Shown here: one piece after another, positions 17,043-25,782 of the stretch | How the letters are laid out: each line of letters starts with the position of its first letter | How positions within the stretch are numbered: the stretch's first letter is position 1 | Assembly: GCF_009901585.1 (NCBI RefSeq) | Contig: NZ_WXYO01000005.1 | Coordinates: forward strand, 434,001 to 498,000 | From: Poritiphilus flavus | Lineage (GTDB): Bacteria; Bacteroidota; Bacteroidia; Flavobacteriales; Flavobacteriaceae | Length of the DNA: 64,000 nucleotides | Reading direction: 5' to 3' | Position numbers and translations under genes: made by a program | Notes under the pieces: model-generated | Told to the model about the DNA's origin: nothing | Database searches by the model: none | Seen by the model: only the letters and a program-made list of their open reading frames with translations

Positions 17043-17930
17043 ATGAAAACGATCTCAAGAGGACTCCTAATGTTGGGAGTATTTCTAGCCCCTTTTATGG
17101 GTTCTTCCCAGGACAACACGGGCAATGATCCTCAACCTCAAAGTAACATACAGCAATACACCCCTTCCAAACTGATCGGTAAAGGGCAGTGGGACCTCAA
17201 ATGGTTCAACAACCTCTATACCCAGACAGAAAGTACCTTTACAGATGGTCGGGAACGGAGGCAGACCTTTTTTACTTCCACCCTGGAGGCTTATACCGGT
17301 ATTGGAAATAACAAGCGGTGGAACATTGGAGGAATCCTCAGATTTCGTTCAAATGTGGTTAATGACAGGAGCGCTTTGGATGTATTCAGTTTTGACGGAG
17401 AAGAAGGCACAGCCAGATCCGGGTTAACAGCAATTGCGCCTTCCGTAAAATTTGTGCCTATTGCTTCCCTGAGTAATTTTTCCATTCAGAGTTCGCTGTT
17501 TATCCCATTGATCGACAACGAAACGGAAAACGATGTCTTTTTGGAGCAAAATGGTTTTGTATGGCAGAACCGGCTATTTTACGATTACACTTTCCCCGGA
17601 AATAAATGGCAGTTATTTTCAGAGCTGACCACCGAACTTAATTTTGGAGATGAGGACAAGAGCTTTGCCAACAACAGTCTGAATCTGAACCCTGGATTGT
17701 TCCTAAGTTATTTTCCGAGTTCTAAGTTCACCGTACTTGTGCTGGCACAACACTCCCAACGCATTGATCTGGGGAACAATTTTGCCCAGGATTTTACGGC
17801 TCTTGGAGGAGGTGCCAAATATCAGTTGACGGACGAATTGAACATTGAAGCCCTTTATACCAATTTTGTACGTGGTAGCAATACCGGCCTGGGAGAAACA
17901 TTTAACATTGGATTACGCGCTATTTTTTAG
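17043..17930 (+). CDS. putative outer-membrane beta-barrel protein
   Basis: A 295-residue protein with a signal peptide (cleavage near GSSQD, residue 23) and alternating-polarity strands rich in aromatic and Gly residues throughout. It ends in FNIGLRAIF, a typical C-terminal barrel strand with terminal Phe. I recognise no specific family, and channel or structural functions are both possible. It starts 30 bases after the DUF547 gene and is probably co-transcribed with it. Confidence 0.65.
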   Translation: MKTISRGLLMLGVFLAPFMGSSQDNTGNDPQPQSNIQQYTPSKLIGKGQWDLKWFNNLYTQTESTFTDGRERRQTFFTSTLEAYTGIGNNKRWNIGGILRFRSNVVNDRSALDVFSFDGEEGTARSGLTAIAPSVKFVPIASLSNFSIQSSLFIPLIDNETENDVFLEQNGFVWQNRLFYDYTFPGNKWQLFSELTTELNFGDEDKSFANNSLNLNPGLFLSYFPSSKFTVLVLAQHSQRIDLGNNFAQDFTALGGGAKYQLTDELNIEALYTNFVRGSNTGLGETFNIGLRAIF

Positions 17931-17976
17931 CACAAATCGATAAATACCTTATTTTAGAAGTCTTAAACCACTTGCA

Positions 17977-18978
17977 ATGCGAAGGTTAGGACTTCTTTTT
18001 TTATGCCTTTTGCAATTTTCCTGTACGAGTCAGGTTATGGAGAAGATCAATGGGGTGAGTTTTGTGGCCTCGCGGAACAAGGCGCTACAGACTCATGTAG
18101 ATGAGGTTATGAGGATAAACGCCAATCACGCTGCTGTGATGCCGTTTGGGTTTATCCGCGACATTCATTCGCCGGAGATCATTTTTGATACGGACCGTCA
18201 GTGGTTCGGAGAGACCAAGCAAGGTGCCAAACAGTATATTGAGATGCTCCATAAAAACAATATTGAGGTAATGCTTAAGCCTCAGATCTGGATATGGAGG
18301 GGAGAGTTTACCGGTACCCTGATCATGAAATCCGAAGAGGACTGGAAGACCCTGGAAGAATCCTATGACAAGTTTATGCTTACCTATGCCAGGGTGGCCC
18401 AGGAAACTAATGTGGCGGTACTTTGCATTGGTACTGAGCTGGAGAAATTTGTAATTAACAGGCCTGAATACTGGAAAGGACTGATCAATAAGATACGGGC
18501 GATCTACAAGGGTAAGCTAACTTATGCCGCCAACTGGGATGAATACAAACGCACCCCCTTCTGGGAAGCTCTGGATTATATTGGGATCGATGCTTATTTC
18601 CCGCTGTCCGAATCAAAAACACCCTCTGTAGAAGAACTGAAAGCGGGATGGAAACCCTGGAAAGAGAAGATAGCGTTACTTGCTAAAAAGGTAGGTAAGC
18701 CGGTGCTTTTTACTGAGTTTGGGTATCGCAGCATGGATTATACTGCCAAAAAACCCTGGCTTGTAGACGAAAATGAGGAAAGGGTTAATCTCAATGCCCA
18801 GGCCAATGCGAAACGGGCCATATTTGAAGAGTTCTGGAAGGAGGATTGGTTCGCCGGGGGCTATGTCTGGAAATGGTTTATAGATCACAAAAGAGTTGGA
18901 GGAGCCCAGGATAATAGATTTACTCCTCAGAATAAACCTGCCCAGGAAATCATAAAGAAATACTACAGTTCCTATTGA
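17977..18978 (+). CDS. GH113-like glycoside hydrolase lipoprotein
   Basis: A 333-residue lipoprotein (signal ending LLQFSC, Cys about 16) with a TIM-barrel resembling GH113 beta-mannanases. The acid/base Glu is likely in CIGTELEKF (about residue 154) and the nucleophile Glu in LFTEFGYRS (about 246). Trp-rich strand ends (KPQIWIWRGEF; AGGYVWKWF) would line a sugar site. It would act at the cell surface or in the periplasm on beta-mannans. No SusC/SusD pair is nearby, so it is not in a classical polysaccharide locus. Confidence 0.8.
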   Translation: MRRLGLLFLCLLQFSCTSQVMEKINGVSFVASRNKALQTHVDEVMRINANHAAVMPFGFIRDIHSPEIIFDTDRQWFGETKQGAKQYIEMLHKNNIEVMLKPQIWIWRGEFTGTLIMKSEEDWKTLEESYDKFMLTYARVAQETNVAVLCIGTELEKFVINRPEYWKGLINKIRAIYKGKLTYAANWDEYKRTPFWEALDYIGIDAYFPLSESKTPSVEELKAGWKPWKEKIALLAKKVGKPVLFTEFGYRSMDYTAKKPWLVDENEERVNLNAQANAKRAIFEEFWKEDWFAGGYVWKWFIDHKRVGGAQDNRFTPQNKPAQEIIKKYYSSY

Positions 18979-19034
18979 GTTGCATTTTCCTGAATTGAAT
19001 TTGTAATTGTGAACTTTCTGTTAGCTGAATGCCC

Positions 19035-19042
19035 TATCTTTA
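19035..19042 (+). promoter_or_regulatory. candidate -7 box for the Omp85-type gene
   Basis: TATCTTTA, one base from TAnnTTTG, ending 23 bases before the GTG start. No well-spaced -33 element is seen. Confidence 0.3.
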
Positions 19043-19065
19043 AGCGGTTAAAATTTTAACCTGCT

Positions 19066-20328
19066 GTGATAAAGAAACTTCCTCTTCTGTGCTTGCTGTG
19101 TTGTGCTACCTGGAGTTTCTCCCAGGACGGTCGGATACTAGACGTAAAGATCCAGGGAAACAAGCGCCTTAAAACATCATTCATCAAAAATCTGGTTAGG
19201 GTAAAACCGGGGATGGAGTTAGATTCCACTATGCTGAACCAGGATGTGGAAAGATTGAAACGCTTACCCTCTGTCTCACACGCCTATTTCCAGGTTTTTT
19301 CGTCCATAGATGGCATGCATAATGTCTTTTACAATGTGGAAGAGAATTTTACGCTTATCCCCTTCGCCAATGTCTACACTTCTACCAACGATGAGTTCGC
19401 TTTTAGAGTGGGTCTTCAGGAGTTTAATTTTTTAGGCAGGAATATTACCCTTGGAGGATTTTATCAGTACGACATATTTAACTCCTACGGCATAAATATC
19501 AGGGCGCCTTATTTATTCAGCAATAAGTTGGGTATGGAGGTCAATTACAAGGATTTTACCACCCAGGAACCTGTCTTTTTCGAGGACACCACGGCAGACT
19601 ACCGCTACAACAACAAAGGATTTGAGGTACTGGGGATCTATGAACCGAACTTTAAAAACAGGTTTGAATTGGGATATAGCTGGTTTACTGAAGACTATCA
19701 ATATCTATTTGGTTTTACCAGCCCGGAGGTGCCGCAGCAACTCAACGTAGACAAATCTCTGTTCAAGCTGATCTACAATTACGACAACATCAGTTATTAC
19801 TACCAGTACTTATCTGGTTTTAGGAGTACACTGAATTTCCAATATGTGATCAGTACGGATATACAGCTTCCGGAGTTCCTGATCGGCTTCAACGATTTTG
19901 TATACTTTAAACGTGTGGGCAAAAAGGGCAATTGGGCCAACAGATTGCGCCTTGGACTGGCCAGTAATGTAGATTCTCCTTTCGCCCCCTTTACCGTGGA
20001 TAACAATTTGAATATCCGAGGTGTGGGGAACACCATCGACAGGGGCACAGGAGCCATCGTACTAAATACTGAATACCGGCATACCTGGATAGACAAAGAC
20101 TGGTTCGTGCTGCAAAGTAATATCTTCATTGATGGGGGTTCCTGGAGGAATCCTGGCGGAGATTTTAGTGATTTTGGGGATGATCAGAACATTCGGGTTT
20201 ATCCCGGTTTGGGACTGCGGTTCATTCACAAAAGGATCTTTAATGCTGTTTTTCGTATTGATTATGGCTACGGGATAACTAAGGAAGCCAGCCGGGGAAT
20301 AGTTTTTGGTATAGGACAATACTTCTAA
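19066..20328 (+). CDS. Omp85-superfamily outer-membrane protein
   Basis: A 420-residue protein starting at GTG with a short signal peptide (to about residue 20). A single POTRA-like domain follows (GRILDVKIQGNKRLKTSFIK, to about residue 100) and a barrel that ends GIVFGIGQYF with terminal Phe. Within the barrel, NIRGVGNTIDRG resembles the lid-lock L/VRG(Y/F) loop of Omp85 proteins. One POTRA and a short barrel distinguish it from BamA (five POTRAs). It may be a TamA- or patatin-type insertase/translocase. It stands alone between GH113 and amidase genes. Confidence 0.75.
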   Translation: MIKKLPLLCLLCCATWSFSQDGRILDVKIQGNKRLKTSFIKNLVRVKPGMELDSTMLNQDVERLKRLPSVSHAYFQVFSSIDGMHNVFYNVEENFTLIPFANVYTSTNDEFAFRVGLQEFNFLGRNITLGGFYQYDIFNSYGINIRAPYLFSNKLGMEVNYKDFTTQEPVFFEDTTADYRYNNKGFEVLGIYEPNFKNRFELGYSWFTEDYQYLFGFTSPEVPQQLNVDKSLFKLIYNYDNISYYYQYLSGFRSTLNFQYVISTDIQLPEFLIGFNDFVYFKRVGKKGNWANRLRLGLASNVDSPFAPFTVDNNLNIRGVGNTIDRGTGAIVLNTEYRHTWIDKDWFVLQSNIFIDGGSWRNPGGDFSDFGDDQNIRVYPGLGLRFIHKRIFNAVFRIDYGYGITKEASRGIVFGIGQYF

Positions 20329-20489
20329 AAGACCAGGGACGAAAACCATCTGCCGATTGTTGAATACTCCGTTAATTAATTCTGGAAATTGCCGTGTTTG
20401 CGGTTGTTGTGTTCTCTAATTTTGTGGGATATATGCACAATTTTAGGCATTGTTTTTGAGTTTATAAGATAGAACCGTTTCCTTAAACT

Positions 20490-21566
20490 ATGAACACTAT
20501 ATCTATGAAGCGGAGATGCGCCTCGCTTCTCTTCCCAATTTTTCTTTTTCCTCTTTTCGGAGCCTTCTCTCAGGATTCCTTACCCGCTGTAGTGGCCGAG
20601 AAAGGTGACGGGATATATTCGCTGTTGCGAAAACAAGGGGTGAACCCCTATGAGTTATACGACGATTTTGTGGAATTGAATCGGGAGAATCTCAGGGATA
20701 GCATCCACCTATACGAGGGAAAGTCCTATTTAATACCTACCGCGGAACTCGATACCTTAGACAAGGCAGGGTCAGAGGTCAAAGTAGCAACAGAAACAAG
20801 GCCTGTTAAGGGAATCGCTTATCCGATCTTTGGGGATGAACACGCCATAGTGGAGCCTAAGAGTACCCGCCTTCAGGGAACTGTTTATTATGTGATCGCG
20901 GGCCACGGAGGTCCGGATCCCGGTGCTGTCACTAATTATGTAGGTAAGCAGATCTCTGAAGATGAATACGCCTATGATATTAGCCTGCGCCTCGCCAAAG
21001 AACTGCTTTCCCACGGGGCAATGGTATACGTAATTATTCGCGATCCGAATGACGGTATCAGGGACGAACGCATACTGGAAATGGATAAGGACGAGGTCAC
21101 TTACCCTAACAAAGCCATCCCATTAAACCACAAGGCACGCCTGGATCAGCGGGTGAAAGCGGTAAACAAATTATACATGAAGCACAAGGGCAAACACCAA
21201 CGCCTGATCGTGACACATGTGGACAGCCGGAGTAAAGGCCAGAATATCGATGTGTTCTTTTACCATCACGAAAACAGCAAAAGTGGTAAGAAACTGGCAG
21301 AGAGTATTCATAAAACCTTTGAGCTTAAATACCGGAAATACCAGCCCAATAGAACGTATACCGGAACTTTTAGTGATCGCAGTAATTTGTACCTGGTTAG
21401 AAAGACCCTTCCCGCCATGGCTTATATAGAAATTGGTAACATCAACAACAAAAAGGACCAACGCCGCATTCTGGACCCGGACAATCGGCAGGCCCTGGCC
21501 AAGTGGATCAGCGAGGGAGCCTTATTGGATTACGAGAAAAATAATCCCACCAGAACTACCCGCTAA
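20490..21566 (+). CDS. N-acetylmuramoyl-L-alanine amidase (Amidase_3) with LysM-like domain
   Basis: Cleaves the peptide stem from peptidoglycan. The signal peptide ends near AFSQD (residue 29). A LysM-like segment (EKGDGIYSLLRKQGVNPYEL) covers about 37-90. The catalytic domain begins YYVIAGHGGPDPGAV, with the first zinc His in GHGG. The second zinc His and the catalytic Glu are likely in NHKARLDQRVKAVNK and AYIEIGNI. At 358 residues it matches the Bacteroidota AmiC-like enzymes. It is probably periplasmic and used in cell separation. Confidence 0.8.
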   Translation: MNTISMKRRCASLLFPIFLFPLFGAFSQDSLPAVVAEKGDGIYSLLRKQGVNPYELYDDFVELNRENLRDSIHLYEGKSYLIPTAELDTLDKAGSEVKVATETRPVKGIAYPIFGDEHAIVEPKSTRLQGTVYYVIAGHGGPDPGAVTNYVGKQISEDEYAYDISLRLAKELLSHGAMVYVIIRDPNDGIRDERILEMDKDEVTYPNKAIPLNHKARLDQRVKAVNKLYMKHKGKHQRLIVTHVDSRSKGQNIDVFFYHHENSKSGKKLAESIHKTFELKYRKYQPNRTYTGTFSDRSNLYLVRKTLPAMAYIEIGNINNKKDQRRILDPDNRQALAKWISEGALLDYEKNNPTRTTR

Positions 21567-21596
21567 TACCAGGCTGTCATATGTACTTTGCCCCTT

Positions 21597-22373
21597 TTAT
21601 TCCGGTTTGTTGAATATGGATCTGTCAATCTCCTGGTTGAACTTAATATTCGTCCAATTGGTGGTGATCCATTCGTCTCCTTTTACATTTCCGTCCCAAT
21701 CCGCTTTGATGTATTTCCGCTTGCTCGGAATTTGGATCCCATCAACGGTTTCGTATTCCATGACCATTAGGCTGGGTTCGGCTATTCCAAAGCCCATTAC
21801 GGTAAAGAGGAACTGATCTATCCGCTTGGTTTCTTTGTTGATGTAAAGGACGTAAGTGTCCTGGGCATCTCCTACGTTTTCGCCATAACTGATGCGCACC
21901 AGTTCATAGTCTTTTCCATTGACTTTCTTAGTTCCCAAATGTTCGTAATTGATGCCATCGTCCAGTAGTTTAAAGAACATACTAAACCAGTAGTAATTTG
22001 TTTTGCGAATAAATCTCGAAAAATTATTTGCCTGTTCGTTATCCGAAAGTTGCCCGTTTACGGTAACCCAGGCTTCATTCCCGTCAAAGCCTTCCACCAC
22101 CTTCTCCCCCTCAGGAGCTGTCATGGTGTGCGCACTGTAGACCGCGTGAGACAATTCTCCATTGAAGACATAGGTCTCATGCGCTATCAGCGTTAGGGGA
22201 AGAATTCCGTTTTGGTATTCGTAGTCATAGCTGACATTTTTAAGGCGATAAAAGTTTTTCTTCCCGCCTACGGTCTCTATCATTTCCGTAACCAATTGTT
22301 TAGCATCCTGTGCGCTGACGGCAATAGGTACAAATGCGAGGATCAATACTAATATTCCGGTTATTGTTTTCAT
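21597..22373 (-). CDS. exported DUF6503-like protein
   Basis: A 258-residue protein starting at MKTITG with a signal peptide (cleavage after AVSAQ). It consists of beta-rich segments resembling lipoprotein-carrier (LolA-like) folds, such as GFDGNEAWVTVNG and YVLYINKETKRIDQFLF. I place it in DUF6503 only from memory of such Flavobacteriaceae proteins. It starts 11 bases after the dehydrogenase stop. The reading frame stays open upstream but that part is the dehydrogenase's complementary frame, so I chose 22373. Confidence 0.65.
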   Translation of the reverse strand: MKTITGILVLILAFVPIAVSAQDAKQLVTEMIETVGGKKNFYRLKNVSYDYEYQNGILPLTLIAHETYVFNGELSHAVYSAHTMTAPEGEKVVEGFDGNEAWVTVNGQLSDNEQANNFSRFIRKTNYYWFSMFFKLLDDGINYEHLGTKKVNGKDYELVRISYGENVGDAQDTYVLYINKETKRIDQFLFTVMGFGIAEPSLMVMEYETVDGIQIPSKRKYIKADWDGNVKGDEWITTNWTNIKFNQEIDRSIFNKPE

Positions 22374-22383
22374 TGTTTGTGGA

Positions 22384-23262
22384 TTAAAGTGATGTTTTTT
22401 TGTTGTGAAGGTAGTCGTAAATGGAGCTAAAATCTTTCTCGGCGTACCCACTTTGTTTGGCAAGAGCATAAACCTCCTTGGCCAGGTTAAGTGAAGGCAT
22501 GGCCACGCCCTGCTCATAGGCAGTATTGCTCACAAGCTGCAGGTCTTTTTGTAGCCATTGCAGGGGAAAATTGGCTTCGTAATCGCCGCTTTCGAATTTG
22601 GGCCGTACCAGGCTGAGGTAAGGAGCCGCAACAGGAGTGTTTAAAAGCACATCAAAAAGAGTCTTCCCGGGAAGCCCCATTTCTTTGCCCAGGACCAGGG
22701 CCTCAGCGAAGGCCAGCATGGATTGTCCCAAGAGGAGGTTGATCAGCATTTTCATATCCGAGCCCTGAGCGGATTCACCCAGGTGTAGTATTTTCCGTCC
22801 CATGACTTCCAATAAGGGTCTCACTCGGGACAGGTCCTCTGGCTCTGCGCCAACAAGGAATAGCAGTTCCCCCTTCTCCGCAGGGCCTTTTGTACCAGCC
22901 ACAGGAGCGTCAACGTAGCTAATTTCTTTTTCCGCTGCCCGCATTTTCAATTCCCGGCTAAGGGATGGGTTTATCGTACTGCAATTCACCCAAATCGCCC
23001 CGGCTTTTATATCGCTTAAAAAACCATTGGCACCTACAGCCAGATCGCTGACCACCTCTGGAGTGGATAACATGCTAATAACAATATTCCGACCCTTTAC
23101 CGCTTTGTTGGCATCATCAGCCCATTTTGCGCCCTTATCCAGTAGATTTTGTCCTTTATCTTTTGTCCTGTTGTGAATGACAAGTTGATATCCCGCATTC
23201 TGTAAATTGGCGGCCATCCTACTGCCCATAATGCCTAATCCTATAAAAGCAATTGTATCCAT
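22384..23262 (-). CDS. beta-hydroxyacid dehydrogenase (HIBADH/GLYR family)
   Basis: A 292-residue NAD(P)-dependent enzyme. The N-terminal GLGIMGSRMAANL is the dinucleotide fold, VDAPVAGTKGPAEKG the substrate motif, and the catalytic Lys lies in GSDMKMLINLLLG (about residue 170). It reduces semialdehydes or oxidises 3-hydroxy acids; glyoxylate or succinic-semialdehyde reductase is possible. I used the ATG at 23262 (MDTIAFIG) rather than 23280. It is followed closely by the DUF6503-like gene. Confidence 0.88.
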   Translation of the reverse strand: MDTIAFIGLGIMGSRMAANLQNAGYQLVIHNRTKDKGQNLLDKGAKWADDANKAVKGRNIVISMLSTPEVVSDLAVGANGFLSDIKAGAIWVNCSTINPSLSRELKMRAAEKEISYVDAPVAGTKGPAEKGELLFLVGAEPEDLSRVRPLLEVMGRKILHLGESAQGSDMKMLINLLLGQSMLAFAEALVLGKEMGLPGKTLFDVLLNTPVAAPYLSLVRPKFESGDYEANFPLQWLQKDLQLVSNTAYEQGVAMPSLNLAKEVYALAKQSGYAEKDFSSIYDYLHNKKTSL

Positions 23263-23346
23263 ATCTTTATTTTTTAGCAAAATTGATGTATTTGGAAAGG
23301 CTAAAATGAGGGCTAAGAATAAAACTGGTGGTTTTCGGTCAGATTC

Positions 23347-24213
23347 TTAAATGAACATATTTTTTCTGTACTGCAGTTGGAATTGTTTTGGAGAACTGCC
23401 GTACTTTTTGTGAAAGGCCTTGATAAAATGCGATATGTTCTCGTAGCCTACAGCCAGCTTTACCTCGTTGACAGACAGTGTGGAATGTCTCAGGAGCGAG
23501 GCTGCTTTCCTGAGTCTCTTTTCAATTAACCACTGCTTGGGAGAACTGTGAAACCTTCGCTTAAAATCGCGTTGGAAGGTAGAGATGCTTCTTCCGGTCA
23601 GATAGGCGTAGTCTTTTATGTCCAACGGCTTGTCATAGTGTTCGTCCATGAAGGCCTTCAGGCTTTTTTTGTTCCTTTTTTTGAGGGCTTTCAGCCTGTT
23701 TACAAAGTCTTCTCCCTGAGGGGACAGGCTTAGCAGGTGAAGCAACTCCAGAAGTTTGGGAGTGGTAAACTGATGGTGGTTCTTTCCCCGATAAAGAGCG
23801 CTAAGATTGTCTGCAAACAAGCGAAGGTCATCATTGTGAGGGATAAGCAGTAGTTCCCCGGAAGCTTTATCAACATCAGGATCAAAACGTTCCAGAAAAG
23901 TATCTGTCAGCGTTTCGTCAAAGAAAAAGACCATCGCTTCAAAGAATTCATCCTGAGGGATGATATCCGAGATCATATACAGGCCTTTCGGAATAAATAC
24001 GAAGTGGTTCTTAGGAACACGGAGCAGTTGACCATCCACCGCCTCCACTTGCAGGCTGCCGTTGCGGACATAGGTAAGGGCATGAGCGGCAAGATAGCGT
24101 TCGTTCTGAAGATCTGCCTGGCTTACCTTTTTCAGGATCACAGCCGAAAGGCCGTCTACCAGGACTTTTTCAATATTAGGGTGTTGATAGAATGCTTGAG
24201 GGACAACTTTCAT
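23347..24213 (-). CDS. AraC-family transcriptional regulator
   Basis: A 288-residue regulator. The N-terminal half is a cupin-like sensor (KNHFVFIPKGLYMISD around residue 70). The C-terminal 100 residues hold two helix-turn-helix motifs: DIKDYAYLTGRSISTFQRDFKRRF and NEVKLAVGYENISHFIKAFHKKYGSSPKQF (pieces cited). The start is ATG at 24213; TTG at 24216 is possible. It lies between the arsenosugar-type genes and the dehydrogenase, both on the same strand. A perfect inverted repeat upstream could be an operator. Confidence 0.88.
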   Translation of the reverse strand: MKVVPQAFYQHPNIEKVLVDGLSAVILKKVSQADLQNERYLAAHALTYVRNGSLQVEAVDGQLLRVPKNHFVFIPKGLYMISDIIPQDEFFEAMVFFFDETLTDTFLERFDPDVDKASGELLLIPHNDDLRLFADNLSALYRGKNHHQFTTPKLLELLHLLSLSPQGEDFVNRLKALKKRNKKSLKAFMDEHYDKPLDIKDYAYLTGRSISTFQRDFKRRFHSSPKQWLIEKRLRKAASLLRHSTLSVNEVKLAVGYENISHFIKAFHKKYGSSPKQFQLQYRKNMFI

Positions 24214-24277
24214 CAAAAGCTAAATTGCAGATTTTGAACCAAAACAAATGGCGCTTTTTTCTAAAAGTAACGATTTT

Positions 24278-24302
24278 AGGTCAGAACCGCTATGCCTGAC
24301 CT
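24278..24302. repeat. 7-bp inverted repeat upstream of the AraC gene
   Basis: AGGTCAG and CTGACCT separated by 11 bases, just after the stop of the TIGR04283-like gene and about 65 bases before the AraC start. It could be a weak terminator for the upstream gene or a palindromic operator. No U tract follows directly. Confidence 0.4.
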
Positions 24303-24305
24303 GAG

Positions 24306-25007
24306 TTAAAGGATATTTCTGCGATAATACTGATACAGTTGCTCCGGACCGGCGCCTAAAAAATTCTTCAGGTGAATGATCCCAAAGTGGTATTGCAGTT
24401 TTACCAGACCCATTTTTTCGTATTTACGTGCTGAGGTCCTGACGTGCTGAGGCAAAATGGTAAAAACCGTCATTTTATAGAGTCGGCCTATGAATTCGTT
24501 GTCTTCGTAGATCACATATTCCTCATTAAATCCACTTGCTTCCTCAAAAAGTTTTGCAGTGATAAACAGGGATTGATCTCCACCACGGCAAATGCGGTAA
24601 TTTATTCGGCTAAACCAGGAGAAAAAACGCAGGAACCTGCTCTTGTGATCAAATTTCATCCGAAAACAGCCTGCTTCCAGACCGTTTTGCACGGCTTCTG
24701 CAATGCGTTTATCGAAATTACGTGGAGGGAAAGTATCCGCATGCAGGAAATACAGAACTTCTCCGGTGGCGTGTTTGGCCCCGAAGTTCATTTGCTTTGC
24801 ACGGCCTTTATTGGAGTGGAGTACACTTACACCATGATTTAGGGCAACTGTAACAGTGTTATCGGAACTACCCCCATCTACCACGATAATCTCCTTTACG
24901 AAATTCAGGGACTGTGCTTTTAGATGTTGCAGCAGGCTACCGATATGGGTTTCCTCATTGAGGACGGGGATAATAATACTAATATGCTGAAAACTTCTTT
25001 GCTTCAT
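24306..25007 (-). CDS. TIGR04283-like arsenosugar-type glycosyltransferase
   Basis: A 233-residue GT2: ISIIIPVLNEETHIG at the start, VVDGGSSDNT, FLHADTFPP (DxD-like) and the RGGDQSLFI signature common to TIGR04283 proteins. It is predicted to add sugar-derived groups during arsenosugar lipid synthesis. It starts inside the last 29 bases of the DUF547 gene, a sizeable overlap in a compact operon. The assignment rests on motif recall and on the ArsM and TIGR04282 neighbours. Confidence 0.82.
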   Translation of the reverse strand: MKQRSFQHISIIIPVLNEETHIGSLLQHLKAQSLNFVKEIIVVDGGSSDNTVTVALNHGVSVLHSNKGRAKQMNFGAKHATGEVLYFLHADTFPPRNFDKRIAEAVQNGLEAGCFRMKFDHKSRFLRFFSWFSRINYRICRGGDQSLFITAKLFEEASGFNEEYVIYEDNEFIGRLYKMTVFTILPQHVRTSARKYEKMGLVKLQYHFGIIHLKNFLGAGPEQLYQYYRRNIL

Positions 25008-25740
25008 TCAAACTCCAATCGTACTTTAAATACTCTATTTTGGTTTTAGGTTGAATAGGGCCGCTGCCGTTTGCCTCCAGATAATCGATCAGGGTGCCGG
25101 ATGCTGTAAAGTCCTTCTTATACCATTTAAAGATCTCCGAAAGTTGCAGCGTGTCTTCACCGATCACATTCCGACTCTTATCTTCAATGAAAGAACGTGT
25201 TACCTCTGCAAGTTGTTGTTCCATCTTCCCTGAGGTAAAGGCCTCGTTTAGAAGTTTCGGACAAGAATAGGAGGCACAATTGATCGCAAAATGAATTCGC
25301 GGCTCTCCCATTTTACGGAGGATCTTATGTTCAATCTGACCAAGGGAGATCTTGCGGTCTCCAAGCTGAATCCACTTGGTAGCCCAGGGCGCTTTAATTT
25401 CTTTAATGCTGGAAACGGGATAATTGTCCAAAATTAGCTTTACCGTTGCAGCATTGTAAAGGTTGATGTAAAAGGCCAGTCGCTCATTGGCGGAAGCCGT
25501 TTCCGCCGGCTCGTTGGCTCCAAGGTATTTCAAATAATCCGTTAAAGCCGGAAGGTCTTCTTTGAACTTGGTATACACCACGTTCCCGTCCGCGCTGACG
25601 TATTTCTTTAGAAGTTTGTCCCAGGCTGTATGATCCAATTCTTCTGTCGCCTGGGCATTAGCGGGCATTTCCCAGGAATATGCCGCTTCCGATCCGGGCA
25701 GGAAACTCAAAAAAGCCATTAGTACAAGAAGAATTCGCAT
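24979..25740 (-). CDS. DUF547 domain protein, exported (arsenic cluster)
   Basis: A 253-residue protein with a signal peptide. The core motifs are FYINLYNAATVKLILDNYPV, RIHFAINCASYSCPKL (His and Cys pair) and IFKWYKKDF. It shares these with the DUF547 protein at 16293. It sits between arsM and the TIGR04283-like gene, the region where an ArsS radical-SAM gene would be expected. Why an exported protein is part of this operon is not clear. Confidence 0.85.
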   Translation of the reverse strand: MRILLVLMAFLSFLPGSEAAYSWEMPANAQATEELDHTAWDKLLKKYVSADGNVVYTKFKEDLPALTDYLKYLGANEPAETASANERLAFYINLYNAATVKLILDNYPVSSIKEIKAPWATKWIQLGDRKISLGQIEHKILRKMGEPRIHFAINCASYSCPKLLNEAFTSGKMEQQLAEVTRSFIEDKSRNVIGEDTLQLSEIFKWYKKDFTASGTLIDYLEANGSGPIQPKTKIEYLKYDWSLNEAKKFSAY

Positions 25741-25782
25741 CTTTTTATCTATTAAATACTTAATTGATCAGTAGCTTCCGAC

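Noticed and set aside
22374-22517. N-terminal extension of the DUF6503-like protein
   Set aside because: It overlaps the end of the dehydrogenase gene, and the signal peptide begins at the ATG at 22373.
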